A stretch of 64,000 nucleotides of DNA, from assembly GCA_903813345.2 (NCBI GenBank), contig CAIIXF020000002.1, forward strand, positions 33,684,109-33,748,108, in the 5' to 3' direction. This DNA comes from Owenia fusiformis (lineage: Eukaryota; Annelida; Polychaeta; Sabellida; Oweniidae). The notes below the pieces were generated by a model. The model did not search any database. It was not told where the DNA came from and saw only the letters and a list, made by a program, of their open reading frames with translations. This document shows positions 51,901 through 61,511 of the stretch, piece by piece (positions within the stretch are counted from its first letter, which is position 1; every line of letters starts with the position of its first letter). The position numbers and the translations under genes are program-made.

Positions 51901-54900
51901 ACTTTAAGCAAGACTTTTATATACAGTGTGTGAAAGGTTTGCATGTCAATGGAGGGGGAGGGGGTTACAGAAGTGCACAAGGGCTTGATACAAAACTACA
52001 ATAACCCAGATAACAGTTTAACCACCAGGTGTATAATTTGGGTCAGATAATATGGCAGATATACTGGTAGTAGAATGTTCCTTAAATTTGAATATTCATC
52101 AGTTTTAGTGTATTAATTTTATATTACCCTTATGTTGATAGTTATACAAAAAAATATGTCCAGTAAAACTAAATATTATCTGTCCAATACAAGAAGAGAT
52201 ATTTCACTTTTTGTGATTTTATAACACGGGGTCTATGGATATTATCCACCTAAAAGTCACATTTTCAATGAAAATTAAATTTTGAAAGTTAACAAATGTA
52301 ACTTTACATGTAGATTTCAGATATGATATCAGTTTGACTGAATTTGGAACATTTGATAATGTAAATAGAAAAAAACAGAACTGTTTCCAAGGGATTATGG
52401 TTTTAATTTTATTTGAAATACTTTCACCATCTGCTGGGGGAGACATCTTAGGGTCAAATATGCCAACTATGCCACAAGTAAATAAAGTCTTTGTTTGGTG
52501 ACCATGGGGTCTGTCAGGTGGTCAAGGGGCTTTTGTACATGAGACAAAGACAATTTCTGGGCATCTTGACCTCTCTTTCTAATTGTTCTGACCTGACATT
52601 CCTTGCTTTGTTAATAAATCTAGGGGTTCCACCTGCCTTTAAACCAAAACACTGTGTTCATAAAAAATCCTGTTTTGTTTAAAACTAAGAAAATAATTGA
52701 GTGTATGAATCCAGCTATGAATTGAGATCAGATCGATCAACATATTTCAACCTATAAATTCAAATGCCTTGGAGGCTGAGTTCAATTTTAGATCAAATGG
52801 ACAAAAATATATTTGATCACTATGAATTTTACGAAAGCAATCTGCTGCTGATTTAAGAAGTTATGAATTATTGCTGTGCAGCAAACAAAATAATATCACG
52901 CATGGTTAAGGGGCCGGGTCAATATTTCAATGTCTATCAAAAATGCAATTAATTAAATGTTAGGGGGAAGGAGACAAAATGGACATTGGATTTTAGTTTC
53001 CCAGGGTTTCGTCTTCTGCAATTTCTGGTTTGACAGGCATGGTATAATCATTTAATATATTAAACAGATATGTATAACGAGAATTTGAAATGTGTTGTTT
53101 ATAGCAGTAACAGATATTGTTTACTGCTGGGTTGCATGCGTCACAAATCAACATTTTGACTTTTGTTGAAGGGGAGGGGGGGGGGTAAGTCCTAACTAAA
53201 CTAAATATTACATTTTTTGACGGACATTGAAAAGTTGACCTGGCTCCTGAAAGATGCCGTATCTAAAAGGGGAATTCAAGTCACACAAATCTCACATGTC
53301 ACATGACTTGAATGACATGACATGACTTCAAGGAAGCCAATCAGATTTAGAGCGGGTTTTTAACATATTTTCAAATTTCTGACCATCCAGTTAATAATTC
53401 CATAATAAGTCAATCATGAATTTGACACCATTAACATAGCAGTCAGTATCTGACAGTTCTTATGTACTTAGAAATAATTCCCAAAGGTGAGGCAATGGAC
53501 ATTTTGAACTATTGGCCTATCTAAAGATTGAAGTATATCTCTGCAATTTGAGACAGCCACAACAATTTTGGCTTTACATTTTGCAATGTAACGTAACGTT
53601 GGCTCCCAAGACCAGGATGTAGAGATGGGACTGGATCTATATAAGAGTGATGTAGAATAATGTTAGAATAGGGGAGTGGTCCTCATTATCGCACAGTCAT
53701 AATTATTGCATGATTGCCCAAAGTAGCTAAAATATGCACCTACTCAATACCACTACTTCCGGTCTTAATGATTTATCCATACATGTTCAAATATTAACAA
53801 ACATCTCTTCATTTTTATTTACTTCCAGTACTGTCACAATAAGAATCCGCAACGCAATATCCTAGATGTGAGTAGAAATAATCTTGATTTACATCATTAA
53901 AAATTCACAATTCACAATCTACATGTAAAATTACATCCAGAAATGTGGTTTTGAAAAGAGTTTATCTACTTTGGAAATTTAATTTTCTTTGAAAATGTGA
54001 CTTCTAGGTCGGGGAGATTCCCCATAGACCCCATGTTGTAAAACCACAAAAAGTGAAATATCTTTTCTTGTGTTGGGCAGATAATATTTTCGTTTATTCC
54101 ATAGTTAGCATGACATTCATAGACAATGTGAAAATAAAAATGGTATTTTTGTAATCAGTGGTAAAATATGATATTTTTGACAAATTTTCACTTAACCATA
54201 GCATACGGTTTCATAGCCATTACATAATACCATGAAATGACAATCCAAACACAACTGTACGATAATTAGGACGACTTTTGCGATAACTAGGAGGAACACA
54301 TATGTGAGTCTAAGGGGTCTTAGTGTTAGTTTTAGAGATCGAAAAAAGACTTTGATTTTAGAAGAAAGGTTGATCTTTTGTGTCATACCCTCAAAGTAAG
54401 TTGATAATTTCAATTGTCAGTAGTTTCCCCTAAGTACCCGTGCAATGATAGGACCATTACAGGCCAGGGGACTGTGATGAGTCTTGGCATCTCATTTTCT
54501 AATAACAACAACGGAAAGATCGAATGCAGAATCTACCTCTGAATTGGTGACGTTAATCATATCTAAGATCTCTGATGAAACAGATATATGATCGGGAATA
54601 TGGGAGTTCATCAGAAAAGGAAAATACCTAACAAGACCAACCAATCAATGACATGTGCAATGTGCCAAAATATTGATCAAAATTTTCGAACATTTCATAT
54701 TTCCTGGTTTACAAGCATTTTCTAGCATTACAAAACAACGTATATTTGGCCTCTAAAGAAAGCTGACGATGCAGCCGATATAAATGATATAAATTGAATT
54801 CGATTTGGAAACATATATGGCCTGTATAGTGCCTCAAACTTTTCAAAATTTTCGAAAAAATGAAAATTTCACTCACGCATCTCTTGGGTCAATCCATGAT

Positions 54901-55004
54901 GTTTCCTTCGTTACGTGGTTGATGTAGAATACTTTGCCATCAAAATCTGTTGCCACTTCAAAAGTCTCGGGTAAAGGCAGTTCGTTGTTACCTTTTAGCG
55001 GCAT
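33947..55004 (-). CDS. WWC1: KIBRA/WWC protein, complete, 18 coding exons
   Basis: Hippo-pathway scaffold at cell junctions that links to LATS, PTPN14 and aPKC in known animals. Exons: 55004-54877, 46138-46026, 45746-45652, 44687-44570, 43758-43599, 43128-42870, 42474-42329, 42077-41820, 41455-40694, 40444-40295, 40012-39826, 39434-39273, 38006-37778, 37518-37211, 36913-36815, 36484-36233, 35942-35815, 34154-33947. Phases agree throughout; 1,253 aa (human KIBRA 1,113). Domains: WW1 about 9-42, WW2 57-89, coiled coils about 100-205 and 300-426, a Ser-rich stretch ending in [20 protein letters not shown] near 660-677, C2 about 680-846, acidic linker 900-1010, the aPKC-type segment [13 protein letters not shown] near 1046-1058, and coiled coil 1079-1142. 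Phe15 replaces the first WW1 Trp and Leu85 the second WW2 Trp. The tail ends in DSKKI, not the ADDV of human KIBRA. It is the single-copy invertebrate WWC type, so the symbol is by family. Confidence 0.96.
34640..35035. repeat. Minisatellite in the last WWC intron, about 15 x 26 bp
   Basis: Units of CATTCTCAAAAATGCAATAT (C/T)ACAAG. It lies between exons 17 and 18 and is not at an exon edge. The open frames across it ([11 protein letters not shown] repeats) are by-products. Confidence 0.9.
35330..35410. repeat. Short tandem repeat, AAATAATGCACATTTATTATT
   Basis: Three to four units around AATAATGCACATTTATTA in the last WWC intron. Confidence 0.7.
37575..37700 (-). repeat. Dispersed repeat copy on the minus strand
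   Basis: On the minus strand: GTTATATTC, TTTTTTGCCGATGGTG, TTAAGCATTGGTGATCGG, AACAAATGGCAG and GCATGTTAATGCCTTGTTT. Same block order as the UGDH intron copies. In the WWC intron after exon 13. Confidence 0.7.
38264..39200. mobile_element. 937 bp Mutator-like (probable) element with 9 bp target duplication
   Basis: The ends GGGTTTTCGGAAAAGATCGA and TACGAAAACCC are inverted, and the homology continues inward as ACCGACCACCGACC against GGTCGGTGGTCGG. GATAGGGAA flanks it exactly at 38255-38263 and 39201-39209. A 9 bp duplication fits Mutator-like elements. No transposase is seen, so it is non-autonomous. It lies in the WWC intron between exons 12 and 13. The exact duplication suggests a fairly recent insertion. 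Confidence 0.85.
39766..39820. mobile_element. Hairpin mini-element (TTCGGYTCCTG), copy 1
   Basis: TTCGGTTCCTGTCCTGAT, a short loop, then ATCAGGGCAGGAGACAGAAC: a fold-back of about 50 bp. It lies just inside the WWC intron downstream of exon 11 and includes the donor side. Related copies at 40468, 40542 and 43147. Confidence 0.75.
40468..40514. mobile_element. Hairpin mini-element, copy 2
   Basis: ACTTCGGCTCCTGTCCTGAT, loop GTATGC, CATCAGGGCAGGAGCTGCAG: a near-perfect fold-back 24 bp upstream of exon 10 on the gene's strand. Confidence 0.8.
40542..40575. mobile_element. Hairpin mini-element, half copy
   Basis: TACTTAAGCTCCTGTCCTGA alone, without the matching second arm. Confidence 0.6.
42840..42869 (-). 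other. WWC exon 6 donor and intron start
   Basis: Exon 6 ends in GAG|GTATGT at 42870/42869. An open frame continues 10 codons into the intron ([10 protein letters not shown]) before a stop. This is intron, not protein. Confidence 0.6.
43147..43202. mobile_element. Hairpin mini-element, best-preserved copy
   Basis: Arms TTTACTTCGGCTCCTGCCCT and its inverse with one mismatch, around an inner part of about 12 bp. It starts 20 bp upstream of the WWC exon 6 acceptor, so it may affect branch-point use. Confidence 0.85.
43845..44380. repeat. Minisatellite in WWC intron 4, about 12 units of two lengths
   Basis: Units share AAAAGTGTAACAATAGTTAC and AGATGATAAGCTTAGCA, alternating between long (about 54 bp, with TTTAGTTACACTACCTGT) and short (about 45 bp, with AAGTAACACTACCTAT) forms. 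It is a higher-order pattern, inside the intron only. Confidence 0.9.
45285..45651 (-). repeat. Minisatellite starting exactly at the WWC exon 3 donor
   Basis: Units of about 30-60 bp on the minus strand: GGTAAATAAGGCATACAAGG, GTAAAATTAGGCATATAGGG, GTTAATTAAGGCATAC. The first unit begins with the donor itself, GAG|GTAAGGCAAACTGGGG, and a later unit has TTAAGACAAACTGGGG in its place. Only intron is repeated, but many GGTAAAT strings resemble donors. Confidence 0.85.
46320..46405 (-). repeat. Dispersed repeat copy that borders a minisatellite
   Basis: On the minus strand: TGACATATTGTTATAGTCTC, CAACCATTTTGTGGATGGCG, TTCAGCGGTCATTG. It is one end of the TGTCACC...GTGGATG family. Confidence 0.75.
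46370..46845. repeat. Minisatellite, about 16 x 29 bp, grown from a dispersed repeat
   Basis: Units of AATATGTCACCGCTTGTGG TGGTAACAT. The unit is the palindromic end of the neighbouring dispersed repeat (TGTCACC...GGTGACA). It lies in WWC intron 1, about 230 bp upstream of exon 2. Confidence 0.92.
46890..48010. repeat. Dispersed repeat (copy 1) split by a mariner-type element
   Basis: Left part 46890-47093 (CCATGTTGTAAAATCACAAA, AAGTGAAATAT, TTTTACTGGACATA) and right part 47868-48010 (ACATAAGGGTAATAT, AATATTCAAATTTAAGG, CACCTGGTGGT) are joined without a break in the copy at 52013-52330. It therefore held a continuous repeat before the insertion. Confidence 0.85.
47094..47867. mobile_element. 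774 bp TA-flanked element, CCGTATTCTCTGTAATTA ends
   Basis: Perfect 18 bp inverted ends CCGTATTCTCTGTAATTA, continuing as (G/C)CGCCCA. TA on each side (47092-47093, 47868-47869). A further copy of the end (GAGAATACGG) lies inside at 47275-47284, so it may be compound. No transposase. Type Tc1/mariner by ends and target. Confidence 0.85.
48346..48510. mobile_element. Possible small inverted-repeat element
   Basis: CAGGCCTGTATCCAG at the left; the inverse of CAGGTCTGTAGCGGG at the right. A C homopolymer precedes the right end. No target duplication seen. Confidence 0.45.
48511..52012. other. WWC intron 1, nothing recognised
   Basis: AT-rich intron DNA with no open frame similar to a known protein and no repeat with clear ends. 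Confidence 0.6.
52013..52330 (-). repeat. Dispersed repeat, copy 2 (uninterrupted)
   Basis: On the minus strand: GTGTTATAAAATCACAAAAA, GTGAAATATCTCTTCTTG, TTTTACTGGACATATTTTTT, ACATAAGGGTAATAT, AATATTCAAATTTAAGG, CACCTGGTGG. It is the empty-site counterpart of copy 1. Confidence 0.85.
52331..53839. other. WWC intron 1, nothing recognised
   Basis: AT-rich, with a G homopolymer near 53170. No gene seen. Confidence 0.6.
53840..54110 (+). repeat. Dispersed repeat, copy 3 (left part only)
   Basis: GATTTACATCATTAAAAATT, CTTCTAGGTCGGGGAGATTC, CCATGTTGTAAAACCACAAA, AAGTGAAATATCTTTTC. It stops at the TTTATT region and lacks the right part. Confidence 0.8.
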
Positions 55005-55552
55005 ATTTACCCGAGAAATAACAAAAAATGTCACTAAATTTCAACACAAACTCTACGACTCCATTTTGGTTCACTCTACTACCTGATCAGCATATTTTGA
55101 TGACGTCATGTAAATTTCATGAAAATCTTGATGCTCAAAAATATCAATATTGTTACAACAACAGTTGTGCAGATTTGAATTTAAATTCTCTGCAAAACAA
55201 TTTGATAAAATCCGCTAAAAGAAATCTATAATCAAACGATCTTTTTAAAAAAAACATATAGAAATTTTAAGGATAATGATTATTGAATAATTTCGAGCAA
55301 GGGTATATTCCTGTACTGGGCAACAAGTAAGCCAATCACCTTACTTCACATTTGTGAAGGGGGAGAATGGAATGTGTGTATTTACATGACAAAACATTCC
55401 AATCATAAAATGGCTGTTCAGTATAGTCGACTTACTCCCTTTTATTTTAACATTCCACATAGAACTGCCATGCCACCTTTAAATAAGCAACGGAATTATA
55501 ATAGTAAATAGCCTATTAGGCTACCGAATGTGGGCCACATGTAGGCCTAAAC
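55005..55552. other. WWC 5' leader and upstream flank
   Basis: Sequence upstream of the WWC ATG at 55004. The leader and promoter should be here. No TATA box or CpG-rich island is obvious. Confidence 0.45.
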
Positions 55553-55970
55553 CACTGGCGAATCTGGGGGGGGGGGGGGGGCAGAAAAAAAATTGGGCCC
55601 AAAAATGTTGAGCCAAAGAAGGCCTTGAGGCTCCAAAAAGTGGGCCTTTTCTGGTCATAAATGGGCCTCTTAAGGCCTTATTTTTAATTTTAAGCTAAAT
55701 TTGGAAGAAAATTGGCCTCAAAATTTCAAAATTTGGGCCCACTTTTTGGTTTTAGGGCACACAGATGGCAGAATTTTTCTAAGAAAATACATCCTAATTC
55801 CTAAGAAAAATTCTGCTATCTGTGTTTTAGGACAGATGGCAGAATTTTTCTAAGAAAATACATCCTAATTCCTAAGAAAAATTCTGCTATCTGTGTTTTA
55901 GGGGCCCAATTTTTTTTTTCTCAGACCAGAAGTTTGGCCCCACCCTTGTTGGTTCCCTGATCCGCCCCTG
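55553..55970. mobile_element. hAT-like element, 418 bp, with 5 bp flanking repeat TAAAC
   Basis: Left end CACTGGCGAATCTGGGGGG, right end GATCCGCCCCTG (inverse CAGGGGCGGATC, a frequent hAT-type end). TAAAC lies at 55548-55552 and 55971-55975. Purine-rich GGGCCCAAA blocks recur inside. A duplicated hairpin sits at 55761-55896. hAT elements normally make 8 bp duplications, so the class is not firm. Confidence 0.6.
55761..55896. repeat. Two tandem copies of a 71 bp hairpin
   Basis: ACAGATGGCAGAATTTTTCT, short loop, then AGAAAAATTCTGCTATCTGT, and the whole repeated 71 bp later. The two copies are almost identical. Confidence 0.85.
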
Positions 55971-56150
55971 TAAACGTTACCTTAGTTAGACTCTAGCCCC
56001 CCCCCCTAAGTTAGGCCCCACAAATTGCGGCCTTCAAATAAAGGTCAAACCTCAAAATTGGCGTAGGTAAATATCCGCAGAATATGCTGTCGCGTTCTAC
56101 TTCAGAGTGAGACCAAAGCTTGGGCGGTGTAAATTGAAATTAATCATATA

Positions 56151-58855
56151 CAGGGCGTATCAAAAAAAACGCAACAAGTAGTTTTCTCGTAAAATCACAA
56201 AACTTGTGATGACTACATCAATCTCATTTAATGTACCATAAAGCCATGTCTCTCCTCTTTGCAATGATATGTCATTCATTCACATGTGGTAATGGTTGGG
56301 TGAGAAATCTTCCATTTGCACAGTGGGTCAAAATCGGCTCTGCGACAAGTTTTAGATATTGAAAAAATCAGTACAAGGGCTAAGTGCCAATGGAAGTTCC
56401 CTGACTTGAATTGTTCTGACTTTTTCTTTTGGAGCTATCTCAGAAGCATCTGTGCTCACAATTCCTCCACCAGATATTGCAAAACCTCTAGAAAGATTTG
56501 CCCATGGGCTACTTTTCTTTGCTTTAACCCACACATGATTCAGGGCTGAACCGTGCATGACGTGGGCAAATGAGCGCATCTAGATCTTTGTGTGCAAGGA
56601 AGTGGTGGCAATTTTGAGGGGTAGGCTTATAGGATGTATTCTTGCAAGAGTATGAGTATGAACACTTTACTGTCTATGCCACACCTGTCACACCTTCTTC
56701 CAATAGCCCCTATGCCCCTTGTATTGTATTGTATATTTATTGCCTCATTTATATGAGAGAATACATTTTAGTATACATATGGTTTACATATAAAATATAA
56801 AATACAAGGATAAGATTAAATTATGTGATAAAAAGTTGTTGTTTTGGAAAACATAAAAATAAAGTGATAGAGAAATTATGTGTCAAGCAGAGCCAACAGG
56901 TTGGCTCTGTGATTGTACATTTTGTGTACACATGATGATACAATTATTAACGTCTCACATGAAACATCTGAGAGACCTAAAACTTTCTTCATAATAACAC
57001 CCATACTGTCACCACGACAGCCAAGGGCTTCAAATATGTTATGCCTATATGGTTCATACATAGGGCATCTTAATATAAAATGTTCAATTGTTTCAGTTTC
57101 ACAGAGGTTACACAATATACATCGTTTTGAACCATTGAAGTTGTTCGTATTTAATACATGGGCGTTACATATCAATTGCATCATAGTTTTACACTGGCTT
57201 TGACATTTAGGATATTTCTGACAAATCAACCACCATATGCAAGGTTTTAAGTCTGTGACATAGTCACGTAGGTATAAAAGTTTGCCATAACATGAGCATT
57301 GCAAGAAAAATTGCTTGACTTCGTCGGATCTTACAGCATTGACAATTTGCAGTCTCCATGACCTCTTCGACGGAAGATATCCAGAGCCCAGCGCATTTTT
57401 AACCAGATTTTCAATTCCTAGCATTTTGGTCTTAAGGAAAATGCGCCGGATAGGAGAGAAAATATCGGCATGGTTGTCATAAGTGACATGAAACATCTTT
57501 ACTAACCGCGTTATAGTTATATCCCTGTAAATATTATTAAACCTAAGTAAACTCCAGAGATACATCATCTGCAACACTGTAATATAGCCGTCTATTGACA
57601 ACCATCCCAACGGCATCGTTGCACTAGGATTGGCTGAGGTTTTGGGGAAAAATTGGATACGTTTGCCAATCTCCCTATGAGTCAATTCAAGCTTTTCAAC
57701 ATCTGACGCTTGGTAATTTATAACTGGTGCCCCAAACAACATGGTTGGAATAGAAAAGGCCCAGTACAGTTTTGATGCTGTTAAGGGTGACAAACCACCT
57801 GTTTTGTGCCCCAGTCCCAAAAGTGAGCAGAATTTTCGCTTACCACTAGTGCAGCGATCATTAACATATTGCGAGATATCATTTTTACTAGATATTGGAA
57901 TACCAACATGAACAGTGAAATTGACCTTTGGAATTCTCGTGTCACCTATCTTGAGAACGACATGACCTTTAACACTTGAATCAGTGACCATATCATTAAA
58001 TGTCAGAAAGTTACATTTCGCTGGATGGATTTCATGTCGCCATCTTCTACTATGTTCAAAGGCAGTGTTTAACATAAGTTGCATATCCTTTTGATTTGTG
58101 GCAATAATGGTCATGTCATCCGCATAAGAAGGACATACACAATTTACATCATCAATGTGGCCACCTATATTCATTTCACATAGATCCTGAATAAGGTCAG
58201 CCATGTACAACTGATAAAATAGCATAGATAGGACACCCCCTTGGTGGACGCCCTGCATGACATTAAAAGGTTTAGAAAGTGTATTTGAACTTCCTACACG
58301 AACGGCACATTCATATTTATGGTAATTATCATAAAGCATACGCCACAGTTTGCCACGGATACCAAGTTTATGTAGTTTGACCATCAATCCATCTAACCAA
58401 ACGGTGTCAAATGCTTTTCTAATATCTAATGTGGCTGACTTTTGCAATGTTTTAAACTTGGGTCCGAGCTGAATTTTGCCCCACTTTGCAAAATTAATGA
58501 TTATTCGGCCATAGATGACTCCCTGTGAATGAATGATATTCCATTGCAAAGAGGAGTAATTTGGCTTTTGGTACATTGAATTAAAAGGATGCAGTCAGCA
58601 TTGGTTTTATGTTTTCGTCCAATATTGCATCGGGCTCAGTACACTGACTTTTGCAATGTTTATAACTTGGCCCGAAGCTAATTTTGGCAAATGGAATGAT
58701 TACTCGCCCAACTATGACCAAATATCAATGAATGATATATCATTGTAAAGAGGACACATTGCTTTATGGTGCATTGAATGAAATCAATACTGTTATCACT
58801 GGTTTTGTGCTTTTCCAAGATAACAATCTGTTGCGTTTTTTTTTGATACGCACTG
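56151..58855 (+). mobile_element. Mariner-like transposon remnant carrying a nested LINE
   Basis: Ends CAGGGCGTATCAAAAAAAA and the inverse of CAGTGCGTATCAAAAAAAA, each followed by CGCAACA, with TA at 56149-56150 and 58856-58857. Homology of the arms runs about 170 bp (TTTAATGTACCATAAAG, TCCTCTTTGCAATGATAT). The right arm carries a second copy of this block at 58435-58580. On the plus strand, FPDLNCSDFFFWSYLRS (about 56397-56450) and, in another frame, HLDLCVQGSGGNFEG (about 56577-56621) match the C-terminal end of mariner transposases (PDL.PCDFFLWGYLK and C...GGHFE). The catalytic part is missing. A LINE fills 56718-58434. Confidence 0.8.
56718..58434 (-). mobile_element. 5'-truncated LINE with reverse transcriptase
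   Basis: A 566-codon open frame (58576-56876) whose last 518 or so codons are LINE. It begins at reverse transcriptase motif A (DIRKAFDTVW, residues 51-60), followed by QGVHQGGVLS (108-117), YADD (151-154), and a C-terminal zinc knuckle CILCNLCETETIEHF...RC near residue 490. The endonuclease and first part of the polymerase are absent, as in ordinary 5' truncation. The first 48 codons come from the host transposon arm. The 3' UTR has AATAAA and a TACAATACAATACAA tail at about 56720-56740. The intact frame suggests recent insertion. Jockey, I or CR1 group; not resolved. Confidence 0.9.
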
Positions 58856-59110
58856 TATTTTGATCCTTTAATCGCTCAGAACGCGCCAAGTAAGCCTAAA
58901 AAAATCATTTTTTAGATAAATCATATATTTTGGTCCTAGAATCGCCCAGAACGCGCCAAATAAGCCTAAAGATTCGATTTTTTGAAATCATATATTTTGA
59001 TCCTCGAATCGTTCAGAACGCTCAGCCCAAGAATCTTATTTTATCGCTCTCTACGTGTCAAATAAACATTTAGATTTTTAAAATTAATACGTAAATCATA
59101 TATTTTGAAC
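58856..59110. repeat. Tandem repeat, about 4 diverged units of 65 bp
   Basis: Units of ATATTTTGATCCTCGAATCG, (T/C)(C/T)CAGAACGCGCCAAATAA, GCCTAAA. A further single unit (GAATCGCTCAGAACGCTC) lies at about 59505, so the palindrome-rich stretch between them may have been inserted in the array. Confidence 0.75.
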
Positions 59111-59114
59111 CTCA

Positions 59115-59500
59115 CAGGGAGATATGCCGAGAACTAAAAAAGTAAGTTACTCATGACCATGGGATATTAGCGCGCGCTCATTGAGTACTCATTTCAGTAA
59201 ATATTAGTGCTAAATAAGCACTTATGACATGACTACCGATTTGTTGCATGTTTTAGTACTAAGTGAGTACTCATATGATGAGTGATAAAATAGCAGTAAT
59301 TCCATTTTTAGCGCTAAATTGGTACTCATATCATGAGTGATAAAATAGTACTAATAAAATTGATTTTTCAGCACTAGATGAGTAAGCTACTCATATCATG
59401 AATTAGTACTAAATTAGCACTCGTGGCACGAGTGCTCATGAGCGCGCTTTTGCCAGAGTGCTAATTTAGTATTAATTTTTACTAATTGAGTAATCGGCAC
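59115..59500. repeat. Cluster of short palindromes around AGTACT and ATGAG
   Basis: Dense self-inverse words: GAGTACTCAT (several), TTTAGTACTAA, ATCATGAGTGAT, TAGTGCTAA, GCACTCGTGGCACGAGTGC, and ATTAGCGCGCGCTCATTGAG near the left against ATGAGCGCGCTTTTGCC near the right. It could be the inside of a fold-back element. Confidence 0.6.
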
Positions 59501-61511
59501 GATAGAATCGCTCAGAACGCTCTCAAATCAGCCCAAAACTCCTAAATTTTCCGGAGGAGCATGCCCTCTGGCGATGTCCCTCACTAGCTATTATTTTACA
59601 GGCCATGATAATTTTGCTCGAATTTTGTTCCGTCAAATTTTAATTTTCTTCTGCGTAAGCGCGGCAATTTTTGGGTCCCCTCCCTTGTTTTCGTGGCCAC
59701 CCCTGGTGTCTTGTATGATTATATATATAATTTTGCAGTTATATAGTGCCAAGGGTTCTTAGTAATAATATAATGTAACAAGTCCTTCAACTTGGATTAT
59801 ATTTGATCTAAAAGGGGAGTTCAATTGGTCCGCCACCGTAATTAATGATATATTTTAGTTTTAGTCGCCTTACTGGATATTGCAGTATCAGTGAAATGTT
59901 AGCTATGTTTTTTCAACGTGTCTTAATTGCCAGCTTTAGTTTAGCAATTTTCTAGATGGGGTGCCTTCATACAATCTCCTGGAGACCTTTCTATACCCTA
60001 TACTCACTGGGGTTTGCATCAGGGCCATTAGCTTGGCGATCATCAGGCCGTATCAGTTCAGGAACATTTTGCAAATTATGCTTATTTCTCATGGCACACC
60101 ACATGTTTAAGTGAGACGCTGGTGACATATTTTATTCAAGTAAAAGTATATAATTTATGATCCATGGCTAGATAACAACCTCAAGTTTCATTTGGTAAGC
60201 ATATTATAATTTTATATCAAAAACTAAAAAAAGTTATAGCGTTTTGAAAAAAAGTGGCGTTTTTTGGCCCACCCAGGACATTAGATTTATTTGTATTTTG
60301 ATTTAAGATTCTGTGTTATGTACTTTTTATTTTTATTTGCTTGAATCCCGAATTTGATTCATTCGCCTGAAATTTTAGCATTTTACATATTAGAAATAGT
60401 TGGTAGTTGTGTGCCGTTTTGCCCCACCATGGGCTATAGGGCTTTCAGAGAATTGTGTGCTACTCTCTACATTATCAACATGGGAACGTCAAGTGAGCAG
60501 TGTCATGCTTCATTTTGTTGTTCCTCATCTCAAAATCAGAAAATGATAACTGGGCACCGGTATGAGCATTGAAATTCTGTAGGGAGTTTCAGTAACAGAA
60601 ACTTAACGAGTGAAAACTCAAAAATTAAAAAATTAATGCCCCTTTATGATGAGCCCACACAGAGACCTCTCTGGCCCACACTGTCTAATGTGACAGCTAG
60701 GGGCCGTGGGGCAAGACGGACCACCAGGTTTATTGTTTTAAAGTATATATCGCCTGATATTGTTCTGACATGGGATCATCATGGTACCGACCTCACTCGC
60801 CGTTCATTTTGTTTCATTCAGCTGCCATATTCAATCGGCGGCACTTTCCCCCAAAAGTGGCCCTTTTGCCCCACTTCTGTATGACCTACAGTTCAAAGAA
60901 GGTTTCTGATAGAACGGCCCTTCTTGCCTCACGAGGGCCCTTCTTGCCAATGACCACACAAAATCATTTTTTCAAAAGTGAGGGGCATATTAGCAATCAA
61001 AAATTTATTTCAAAATCAAAACCATTGTTTCTCAGAGAATCAATGTTCATTGTTTCAATAAACATGGGCTCAGCGGACAGAAACCCTAGCAAAATATCTT
61101 TACAAGCTGTTAAAAATGACTGCTCTTATGGTGTCCGTCTTGCCCCGCTGTCCCCTATGTACTTAAGCAATCGTGGGTTTACGTGAAATAAACCCGGGGC
61201 CCTCCATTAACAAGTACGTGGTAGCGTGGCTAGGGCCGGAATATTGTGTAACTTAAACTTGGGCTTGCTGGTCTTTAATTTTCTAGATTGCTCATAAAGG
61301 GGGTTAATATGCAGCTGTAATATGATACCGGAAGGTGCTGCCACCTTTAAATGAAAAAATGAACTAACAATGGGAGGATGATTGCAATAGAAAATTATAT
61401 AAATGGAAGCTTCAAGACAACTTGCACCTAAGTATTCTCAACAGATAAACTCAAATAAAAGGTTTACTTTAATTTTCATTGGGGGGGGGGTGGTACATTT
61501 TGATAACCCCC
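59501..61511. other. Non-coding region, no gene recognised
   Basis: Open frames of 62-138 codons occur at 60354-61186 but share no feature with known proteins and overlap one another. GCCCCAC and TGCCC strings recur between 60250 and 61150, which suggests old repeat DNA. Confidence 0.5.

Noticed and set aside
60354-61186. Three overlapping open frames of 72-138 codons
   Set aside because: No recognisable domain, overlapping frames and repeat-like surroundings.
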